A stretch of 57,812 bases of DNA, from the NCBI RefSeq assembly GCF_030269325.1, contig NZ_BSTD01000003.1:1115921-1173732 (forward strand), written 5' to 3'. The translations under genes and the position numbers were made by a program. Shown one piece after another: positions 50,005 to 57,812 of this stretch; the stretch's first letter is position 1; each line of letters opens with the position of its first letter. The notes beneath the pieces were generated by a model that saw only the letters and a program-made list of their open reading frames with translations, made no database searches and was not told the DNA's origin. Origin of the DNA: Amycolatopsis sp. NBRC 101858. Lineage in GTDB: Bacteria; Actinomycetota; Actinomycetes; Mycobacteriales; Pseudonocardiaceae.

Positions 50005-50724
50005 TTGCCCACTCTGTGGTCCACCTCGGCGCAGTGGGACCTGCTGCCCCCGGTCCTGCTCGCGCTGGTGCTGAGCGTCGCGATCGGGCTCGAGCGCGAG
50101 GCCGGCATGAAGGCCGCCGGGCTGCGGACGCACAGCCTGGTCGGCGTCGGCTCGGCCGTGTTCATGCTGGTGTCGAAGTACGGCTTCGCCGACCTGCTGG
50201 GCAGCGACCACGTCGCGCTCGACCCGTCGCGGATCGCCGCGCAGATCGTGTCCGGCATCGGCTTCATCGGCGGCGGCCTGATCTTCGTCCGCCGGGACGC
50301 CGTGCGCGGCCTGACGACGGCGGCGACGATCTGGCTCACCGCCGCGGTCGGCACGGCGTGCGGCGCCGGGCTGCCGGTGCTCGCCGTCGGCACGACGATC
50401 GCGCACTTCGTGGTGACCCGCGGCTTCCCGCCGCTGCAGCGGTTCGTCGCGCGGCACCGCCGTGAGCCACCGCTGGTGCAGCTGAGCTACCTCGACGGCC
50501 ACGGCGTGCTGCGCGCGGCGCTCGCCGTCTGCACCGGGCGGGGCTGGAGCGTGCAGCACGTCGACGTCGAGCACGAGTCGCTTTCCGAAGAGGGGCAACG
50601 GATCGCGGTCGTGACGCTGCGCCTCGACGGCCGCGGTGATCTCTACGACCTGGCCGCCGAACTCGCCGAACTGCCGGGCGTCCGGAGCACGTCCACCGGT
50701 CCAGGAGAACCGCTCGACGAATGA
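50005..50724 (+). CDS. MgtC/SapB-family membrane protein
   Basis: The protein (about 239 aa) has the MgtC signature AIGLEREAGMKAAGLRTHSLVGVGSA near residue 25-50 and GIGFIGGGLIF near 85, with four or five membrane helices and a C-terminal ACT-like cytosolic domain. A TTG at 50005 has GGAGG 8 bases upstream and seems the better start than the GTG at 49999, which is too near the site. MgtC-like proteins matter for growth at low Mg2+ and in some pathogens for survival; the role here is unknown. Confidence 0.85.
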   Translation: MPTLWSTSAQWDLLPPVLLALVLSVAIGLEREAGMKAAGLRTHSLVGVGSAVFMLVSKYGFADLLGSDHVALDPSRIAAQIVSGIGFIGGGLIFVRRDAVRGLTTAATIWLTAAVGTACGAGLPVLAVGTTIAHFVVTRGFPPLQRFVARHRREPPLVQLSYLDGHGVLRAALAVCTGRGWSVQHVDVEHESLSEEGQRIAVVTLRLDGRGDLYDLAAELAELPGVRSTSTGPGEPLDE

Positions 50725-50843
50725 TCACCCGCCCGGGCAGCGCGCGGGGGCGGGTTTGCGGCACACTGGGGTGCACGCGGAATTCCCGGTACCGCAAGGA
50801 AAACGTGCGGCCGAGGAGAAACCATCCAATTCGGAGGTGAGGC

Positions 50844-52094
50844 ATGGCCCCCGGCGGTGGCGAAGACGTGGCGCGCACGCAGCCCGGATTCGACGTGGCG
50901 TGGCGCGGTTTTCAGCGCGCGCAGGTCGAGGAGTACGTCGCGTGGGCCGAGGCCGAGCTGCGCAGACTCACCGCCGAACGCGACTCCGCGCGGCACCGCG
51001 TGGGAGCACTTGCCGAGGACAACCGTGAGCTCCGGGTGAAGATCGACCGGATCAGCCGCACCCCGATCGAACCGGACGCGCTGCAGGAGCGCTCACGCCG
51101 GATGATCGAGCTGACCCGCGAGGAAGCGACGGAAATCACCACGCTGGCAACGGAAACGGCGGAACGCACCCGCCGCGAAGCCGAGCAGGAGGCGATCCGC
51201 CTCACGGAGAAGGAACGCCGGCTGGTCGCCGAAGCCGAGGCCGAGGCGGAGCGGCGGCGCGCCGAGCACGAGGAGTTCATGCGCGCGGCCGAGCAGCGCC
51301 GCCGCGAGCTCGACGAAGCGGCCGCGCACAGCCGGGCCCAGCAGGAAGAGGATCACACCCGCGCGATGACGCTCCGCCGTGCCACCGCGATGCGCGAGCT
51401 GGCCGAGCAGGAAGCGGCCGCCCGGGCCACGGCGAAGAAGCTGGTCAGCACCGCGGAAGCCAAGGCAGAAGAGCTCGTCGCGGCGGCGAAGGCCAAGACC
51501 GAGCGGCAGATCGCGGCCGCGGACGCCAAGGCGAAGGAACTCGTCACCACGGCCGAGGCCAAGGCCGAACGACAGGTCGCGGCCGCGGACGCCAAAGCCA
51601 AGGAACTCGTCGCCACCGCCGAGCAGCAGGTCACCGCCGCCGACACCAAAGCCAAGGCGCTCGTCGCCGCCGCCGAGCAGCGGGTCACGACCGCCGACGC
51701 CAAGGCAAAAGACCTCGTCGCCACCGCCGAAGCCCAGGCCAAGAAGCTCGTCGCCACCGCCAAGGCCAAGGCCGAACGACAGGTCACCGCCGCCGACGCC
51801 AAGGCGAAAAAGCTGGTCAGCACCGCCGAAGCCGAGTCCGGGCGCCTCGTCACCGAAGCGACCCGGCAGGGCGAATCACTGGTCGAAGCCGCCCAGCGCG
51901 AGGTCACCGCCCTCACCGAGGTGCGCGACAAGCTCCACGCGAGCCTCACCGGCTGCCGCTCCCTCCTGACCGAAGCGGCCGTCGCCCTCGACGACCGGCC
52001 CGCGTCCTTCGATCCGGAGGCCACCCTGCCGATGTCGAAGCGAGTGCCCGTCCAGCGGCGATCCCCCGCGGACCTCACCGACGCCGTCGGCTGA
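50844..52094 (+). CDS. DivIVA-like coiled-coil protein with 11- and 7-residue repeats
   Basis: The 416-aa protein starts with a DivIVA-type segment (FDVAWRGFQRAQVEEYVAWAEAELRRL) and continues as an unbroken coiled coil. From about residue 200 to 350, motifs such as AADAKAKELVT and TAEAKAERQVA repeat every 11 residues, with two 7-residue insertions (TAEQQVT, AAEQRVT). DivIVA/Wag31 relatives mark cell poles in Actinobacteria; this one is longer and rich in Ala and Lys, and could act as a cytoskeletal scaffold. The ATG has GGAGG 6 bases upstream. The C-terminal tail is short and unstructured. Confidence 0.8.
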   Translation: MAPGGGEDVARTQPGFDVAWRGFQRAQVEEYVAWAEAELRRLTAERDSARHRVGALAEDNRELRVKIDRISRTPIEPDALQERSRRMIELTREEATEITTLATETAERTRREAEQEAIRLTEKERRLVAEAEAEAERRRAEHEEFMRAAEQRRRELDEAAAHSRAQQEEDHTRAMTLRRATAMRELAEQEAAARATAKKLVSTAEAKAEELVAAAKAKTERQIAAADAKAKELVTTAEAKAERQVAAADAKAKELVATAEQQVTAADTKAKALVAAAEQRVTTADAKAKDLVATAEAQAKKLVATAKAKAERQVTAADAKAKKLVSTAEAESGRLVTEATRQGESLVEAAQREVTALTEVRDKLHASLTGCRSLLTEAAVALDDRPASFDPEATLPMSKRVPVQRRSPADLTDAVG

Positions 52095-52132
52095 CACTTG
52101 CCCGGCGGCCGGGCAGCCCCCATGATCGGACC

Positions 52133-53401
52133 GTGAGGCGAACGAAGATCGCGCTGGTCGCCGCGCTGGCCGCGGGCGCCCTCAGCGCGTGCGGCGAAGG
52201 CTCCGGCGTCACGATCAACCTGTACGTCTCACCGGAGAACAACCTCCAGCACGTCGTCGACACCTGCACGGCGGCCGCAAACGGGCGCTACCGGATCGTC
52301 TACCACAAGCTGCCGCGCAGCGCGGACGGCCAGCGCGAGCAGATGGTCCGCCGGCTGGCCGCGGAAGACTCGTCGCTGGACGTCCTCGGCCTCGACGTCA
52401 CGTGGGTGCCGGAGTTCGCCGAGGCCGGCTGGGTGGTGCCGTGGACCGGCGCCGCCGAGGCCGAGGCGACCCGCGACGTGCTGCCCGGCCCGCTCTCGAC
52501 CGCGCGCTGGAACGGGAAGCTGTACGCGGCGACGAAGCACACGAACGTCCAGCTGCTCTGGTACGACGACCGCCTCACGCCGTCGCCGCCGAAGACGTTC
52601 GACGACATGATCGCCCAGGCCAAGGCCCTCAAGGCGGCGGGCAAGCCGGGCGACGTCCTGTTCACCGGCGCCCAGTACGAGGGCCTGGTGGTCTTCTACA
52701 ACACGCTGGTCGCCTCGGCCGGCGGTCGCATCCTGTCCGACGACGGCAAGTCCGTGCTGGTGGACGACGGCGCCGTGCGCGCGCTCGAGGTGCTGAAGAC
52801 CCTGACCACGGCCGGCGTCACCGACCCGTCGCTCGGCAACTCCAAGGAGGACGAGGTCCGGCAGGCGTTCCAGCGCGGGCAGGGTGCGCTGGAGCTGAAC
52901 TGGCCGTACGTCTATGCGTCCTACGCGAAGGAGAAACCGCAGGACCTCGCGCACGTGCACTGGGCGCGGTACCCGTCGGTGGTGCCGGGGCGCCCGAGCC
53001 GCGTCACGATCGGCGGGTTCAACCTCGCGGTCAGCACGTATTCGCCGCACCAGGCGGAGGCGTTCGAGGCGGCGTTGTGCCTGCGCGGCCCGGCGAGCCA
53101 GAAGTACCAGGCGATCGAGGACGGCCTGGCCCCGACCACCCGCTCGGTCTACGACGACCCGGCGCCGCTCGACCCGGCCGACCCCGGCTCGACGATGGCG
53201 GCGAAGTTCCCGATGAAGCCGGACATCCTCGCGGCGCTGGCCGACGCCGCCGTCCGGCCGCTGACCCCGGCGTACCAGAACCTGTCGACGGTGATCTCGA
53301 AGGTGCTGTCCCCGCCGTCCGCGATCGACCCGGCGGCGACCGCGACCGAGCTGCGCGAACGGCTGACCGACGCCCTGAACTCGCGGGACATCATTCCTTG
53401 A
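52133..53401 (+). CDS. Orphan sugar-type ABC transporter solute-binding lipoprotein
   Basis: The 422-aa protein has a short lipoprotein signal (ALVAALAAGALSAC, Cys near residue 20) and a family-1 solute-binding body (GKLYAATKHTNVQLLWYDDR, AFQRGQGALELNWPYVYASY). It resembles trehalose- or maltose-type binding proteins such as LpqY. No permease or ATPase genes lie next to it; only the CPBP protease gene follows with a 4-base overlap. It may serve a transporter encoded elsewhere. Confidence 0.85.
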   Translation: MRRTKIALVAALAAGALSACGEGSGVTINLYVSPENNLQHVVDTCTAAANGRYRIVYHKLPRSADGQREQMVRRLAAEDSSLDVLGLDVTWVPEFAEAGWVVPWTGAAEAEATRDVLPGPLSTARWNGKLYAATKHTNVQLLWYDDRLTPSPPKTFDDMIAQAKALKAAGKPGDVLFTGAQYEGLVVFYNTLVASAGGRILSDDGKSVLVDDGAVRALEVLKTLTTAGVTDPSLGNSKEDEVRQAFQRGQGALELNWPYVYASYAKEKPQDLAHVHWARYPSVVPGRPSRVTIGGFNLAVSTYSPHQAEAFEAALCLRGPASQKYQAIEDGLAPTTRSVYDDPAPLDPADPGSTMAAKFPMKPDILAALADAAVRPLTPAYQNLSTVISKVLSPPSAIDPAATATELRERLTDALNSRDIIP

Positions 53402-54081
53402 CCCGGGTGGTCGCCCTGCTCGCGGCGGTCGTGACGCTGGCCGCGTCGACGACGCTGGCCAACCGCGCGCTGCCGGGCTGGGCGTACCCGGTGTGCGGCC
53501 TGGTGGCGGCGCTGGTGCTGGTGGCCCTGGCCCGCGCGGCCGGGCTGTCGTGGTCCGACCTGGGGCTGCGGTCGTTCCGCCGGCCCGCGCTGGTCGGTCT
53601 CGCCGGAGCCGGGCTGATCGCGGTGGTGTTCGGGATCGCGCTGGCGGTGCCCTCGCTGCGCACGGTGTACCAGGACGGCCGGGTCGGCACGCCCGACTTC
53701 GGTCAGCTGCTGTGGCTGACGTGCGGCCGGATCCTGTTCGGCACGGTGCTGATCGAGGAGGTGGCGTTCCGCGCGGTGCTACCAGCCCTGCTGGGCGCCC
53801 GCGACGACCGCTGGCGCTGGCCCCCGATCCTGGGCGCGGCGGCCCTGTTCGGACTGTGGCACTTCCTCCCGGCGCTGGCGATCGGCCGCAACGCGGCGGT
53901 CCACGCGGTGTTCGGCGCAACGCCGGCGGTGGTGCTGCAAGTGCTCGCGATGGCGGCCGCGGGGGTGGCGGGGATCTTCCTGCACTGGTGGCGCCACACG
54001 GGCCGCGGAGTGCTGGCTTCGGTGATCGTGCACTTCATGACCAACGCGGGCGGGCTCACGCTGGCAGTGCTGGTGCGCTGA
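53398..54081 (+). CDS. CPBP-family intramembrane metalloprotease
   Basis: The protein of about 227 aa has six or more membrane helices and the CPBP motif IEEVAFRAVLPALL (EExxR, about residues 121-134), followed by FGLWHFL with the His ligand of the active site. Proteins of this family (Rce1-like) process prenylated or peptide substrates or act in immunity to bacteriocins. The TTG at 53398 overlaps the previous stop; a GTG at 53407 is also possible. The link to the preceding lipoprotein is unclear. Confidence 0.85.
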   Translation: MTRVVALLAAVVTLAASTTLANRALPGWAYPVCGLVAALVLVALARAAGLSWSDLGLRSFRRPALVGLAGAGLIAVVFGIALAVPSLRTVYQDGRVGTPDFGQLLWLTCGRILFGTVLIEEVAFRAVLPALLGARDDRWRWPPILGAAALFGLWHFLPALAIGRNAAVHAVFGATPAVVLQVLAMAAAGVAGIFLHWWRHTGRGVLASVIVHFMTNAGGLTLAVLVR

Positions 54082-54112
54082 GAGGGCGGCACGCTGCGGC
54101 CGCCGCCCACCG

Positions 54113-54394
54113 CTACGAGCGCACCAACCGCGCGATCGCGTCCGATGCTTCCCGGACCTTCAAGTCCGCTTCCTCGCCGCCGTTCGCGGCCGCCTGGACC
54201 ACGCACGTCGCCAAGTGCTCGTCGAGCAGCTCGAGCGAGAACGACTGCAGGGCCTTCGTCGCCGCCGATACCTGCGTCAGGATGTCGATGCAGTACTTGT
54301 CCTGCTCGACCATGCGCTGCAGCCCGCGGATCTGCCCCTCGATCCGGCGCAGCCGCTTGAGGTAGGCCTCCCGCTCCGTGCCGTAACCCGTCAT
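54113..54394 (-). CDS. csoR: CsoR-family copper-sensing repressor
   Basis: The 93-aa protein is all-helical with the CsoR copper ligands: Cys in DKYCIDILTQVSAATKAL, His in LLDEHLATCVVQA and the second Cys there (C-H-C set). It binds copper(I) and then leaves DNA. The ATG at 54394 fits the family start (TEREAYLKRLRRIEGQIRGL). It lies next to a CsoR-type box (54435-54450) and faces the same way as copA, so it probably controls itself and the copper ATPase operon. Confidence 0.93.
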   Translation of the reverse strand: MTGYGTEREAYLKRLRRIEGQIRGLQRMVEQDKYCIDILTQVSAATKALQSFSLELLDEHLATCVVQAAANGGEEADLKVREASDAIARLVRS

Positions 54395-54434
54395 CGCGCA
54401 CCTGTCCCCGTCGTCGCCGTCCCTGACCACCGAC

Positions 54435-54450
54435 TATACCCTCCGGGGGT
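54435..54450. promoter_or_regulatory. CsoR-type operator upstream of csoR
   Basis: TATACCCTCCGGGGGT matches the CsoR box pattern of TA-rich ends around a G/C stretch. It lies 41 bases upstream of the csoR start and immediately after the copA stop. Confidence 0.6.
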
Positions 54451-56565
<2,115 letters not shown>

Positions 56566-56570
56566 GGGGG

Positions 56571-56777
56571 TCAGGCGACCAGGCGGTAGCCGGCCTCGGT
56601 GACGGCCGCGGCGACGGCGTCGGCGGGCAGCGGGGTGTCGCTGGTCACGGTGACGCGGCCGCTCTCGACGTCGACGTCGACCCTTCGGACGCCGGCGAGC
56701 TCGGAGACCTCTTCGCGGACCGACGTGGCGCAGTGTCCGCAGGTCATGCCCTCGACGGTGTAGCTCGCTTCGGTCAT
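56571..56777 (-). CDS. copZ: CopZ-like copper chaperone
   Basis: This 68-aa protein is a single heavy-metal-associated domain with the metal loop GMTCGHCATSV at about residues 9-19 and a ferredoxin-like fold. It hands Cu(I) to CopA. It precedes copA by 5 bases. A CsoR-type box lies 27 bases upstream (56804-56820). Confidence 0.94.
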   Translation of the reverse strand: MTEASYTVEGMTCGHCATSVREEVSELAGVRRVDVDVESGRVTVTSDTPLPADAVAAAVTEAGYRLVA

Positions 56778-56803
56778 CGCAGCTCCTCTCGTTCCCCTTC
56801 CTT

Positions 56804-56820
56804 TATACCCATCGGGGGTA
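56804..56820. promoter_or_regulatory. CsoR-type operator upstream of copZ-copA
   Basis: TATACCCATCGGGGGTA has the palindromic form of CsoR boxes and is close to the site next to csoR. It should control the copZ-copA operon. Confidence 0.7.
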
Positions 56821-56854
56821 GGGGTTCAGTCGCGACCCCCACCACACTCGCGGT

Positions 56855-57616
56855 ATGCGCAAGCTCTACGCGATCGGGATCGGCGCCGGGGACCCGGAGC
56901 ACCTGACGGTGCAGGCGATCGACCGGCTCAACCGCGTCGACGTCTTCTTCGTGCTCGACAAGGGCGAGGAGAAGGCCGACCTGGTCCGGCTGCGCCAGGA
57001 GATCCTCGACCGGTTCGTCACCCGTCCGCACCGCATGGTGCTGGTCGCGGATCCACCCCGGGACCGCACGCCGGAGGACTACCGGGCGGCGGTCGCGGAC
57101 TGGCACGCGGCGCGGGCGGCGGTCTACGAGCGGATGCTGCTGTCGGAGCTCCCGGACGGCTCGACAGGGGCGTTCCTGGTGTGGGGCGACCCGTCGCTGT
57201 ACGACAGCACGATCGCGCTGATCGAGGCGGTGCTGGCGCGCGGGAACGTGGCGTTCGAGTACGAGGTGATCCCGGGGATCAGCAGCATCTCGGCCCTGGT
57301 GGCCCGCCACCGGACGACGATGAACCAGATCGGCCGGGCGGTCCAGCTGACGACGGGCCGGCGGCTGGCCGCGGGCTGGCCATCCGGCGTGGACGACGTG
57401 TTCGTGCTGCTGGACGCCCACACGACGTTCGACCGGTTCGCGTCCGAGGGCCTGCACATCTATTGGGGCGCGTACATCGGGACGCCGGACGAAATCCTGC
57501 TGTCCGGCCCGCTGACGCCGGCTCTGGCGGCCGAGATCCGTTCGGTGCGGGCCGAGGCGCGTGAGCGGCACGGCTGGATCATGGACACGTACCTCTTGCG
57601 CCGCCCGGCGGACTAG
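56855..57616 (+). CDS. cobF: Precorrin-6A synthase (deacetylating), cobalamin pathway
   Basis: The 253-aa protein belongs to the tetrapyrrole methylase family: opening loop IGIGAGDPEHLTVQAI and the second substrate segment VWGDPSLYDSTIALIE near residue 109. CobF methylates C1 and releases acetate in the aerobic cobalamin pathway, using SAM. The length fits CobF (about 250 aa). The ATG at 56855 is close to the start of transcription expected, with no good ribosome site. No other cobalamin gene is in view. Confidence 0.9.
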   Translation: MRKLYAIGIGAGDPEHLTVQAIDRLNRVDVFFVLDKGEEKADLVRLRQEILDRFVTRPHRMVLVADPPRDRTPEDYRAAVADWHAARAAVYERMLLSELPDGSTGAFLVWGDPSLYDSTIALIEAVLARGNVAFEYEVIPGISSISALVARHRTTMNQIGRAVQLTTGRRLAAGWPSGVDDVFVLLDAHTTFDRFASEGLHIYWGAYIGTPDEILLSGPLTPALAAEIRSVRAEARERHGWIMDTYLLRRPAD

Positions 57617-57636
57617 CCGGTTTTCGGGCATGAGAA

Positions 57637-57676
57637 AGGGCCCCGGGAGAACCAGAAGGTTCTCAACCGGGGCCCT
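57637..57676. terminator. Bidirectional terminator between cobF and the 5S rRNA gene
   Basis: Arms of about 17 bases around an AGAA loop, beginning with AGGGCCCCGG and ending with CCGGGGCCCT, with a small bulge. It is placed 14 bases downstream of the 5S gene on the minus strand and 21 bases after cobF on the plus strand, so it should terminate both. Confidence 0.8.
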
Positions 57677-57689
57677 CGCCCTTAAGTAA

Positions 57690-57808
57690 GTTCGGCGGTG
57701 TCCTACTCTCCCACAACCCTTCGGCTGCAGTACCATCGGCGCTATCAGGCTTAGCTTCCGGGTTCGGAATGGGACCGGGCGTTTCCCTGACGCTAAAACC
57801 ACCGAAAC
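57690..57808 (-). rRNA. 5S ribosomal RNA
   Basis: On the minus strand the sequence has the standard 5S pattern: outer pairing of GTTTCGGTGG with CCGCCGAAC, the CCCATTCCGAACCCGGAAG loop and the GATGGTACTGC element. The length of about 119 bases is normal. It implies that a 16S-23S-5S operon extends beyond the right edge; the 5S gene is its last gene. Confidence 0.95.
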
Positions 57809-57812
57809 ACTA

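Overview
The window looks like chromosomal DNA from a high-GC actinomycete, most likely Amycolatopsis or a close relative in the Pseudonocardiaceae. This rests on strong GC bias with many GTG starts, GGAGG-type ribosome binding sites, a mycothiol-type isomerase family, an ECF sigma factor paired with a YCII/DGPF protein, and a palindromic intergenic element I associate with that genus. The right edge holds a minus-strand 5S rRNA gene, so an rRNA operon continues beyond it.

Region 1 (1-5968, leftward). This is a compact, unfamiliar operon: a 44-aa peptide, two unrecognised small proteins (102 and 179 aa), a flavin-dependent oxidoreductase, a 155-aa unknown, an AhpD-like protein, a SagB-type dehydrogenase and a SAM methyltransferase cut by the window edge. 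It has the look of a RiPP (ribosomally made, modified peptide) or peptide-derived cofactor system.

Region 2 (6410-28478, leftward). This is an enediyne core cluster: iterative enediyne polyketide synthase (pksE), hotdog thioesterase (E10), flavin reductase (E6-like), UnbV/E3, UnbU/E5, two tandem DUF1702 (UnbL/E4) proteins, a P450, a GMC oxidoreductase, an AhpD-like protein, a DinB-like protein, an acyl-CoA carboxylase beta/epsilon pair and an NAD-dependent reductase/epimerase. Overlapping ATGA/GTGA junctions indicate one or a few very long transcripts starting near the AraC-family gene at 28.5 kb. A divergent SARP activator and an HxlR/SCP2 protein follow.

Region 3 (30.6-34.8 kb). This is mainly housekeeping or accessory DNA: ECF sigma factor with YCII partner, a second DinB-like protein, a YciO-type Sua5 homologue and a cysteine-free DUF899-like protein.

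Region 4 (35.0-46.9 kb). This is a regulator-rich thiazole/oxazole-modified peptide (TOMM) locus. Two convergent histidine kinase/response regulator pairs, one kinase being a head-to-tail fusion of two complete sensors, flank a 61-aa candidate precursor peptide and a second AraC regulator. A second SagB dehydrogenase, a fused E1-like/YcaO cyclodehydratase and a second HxlR/SCP2 protein follow.

Region 5 (47.0-57.8 kb). This holds copper handling (CopC-CopD fusion; CsoR, CopA and CopZ with two CsoR-type boxes), an MgtC-like protein, a repeat-rich coiled-coil DivIVA-like protein, an orphan solute-binding lipoprotein, a CPBP protease, precorrin-6A synthase (cobF) and 5S rRNA.

The main idea is that the enediyne cluster and the TOMM machinery may form one regulatory unit. 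SagB paralogues lie on both sides of the enediyne genes. AraC, HxlR/SCP2 and DinB-like genes also occur in pairs. A motif with core AACGCA, often spaced 21-22 bp, recurs in the promoter regions of the SARP/AraC1, 61-aa peptide/AraC2 and YcaO/HxlR2 genes. Whether the peptide and enediyne pathways make one product or two cannot be decided from sequence alone.
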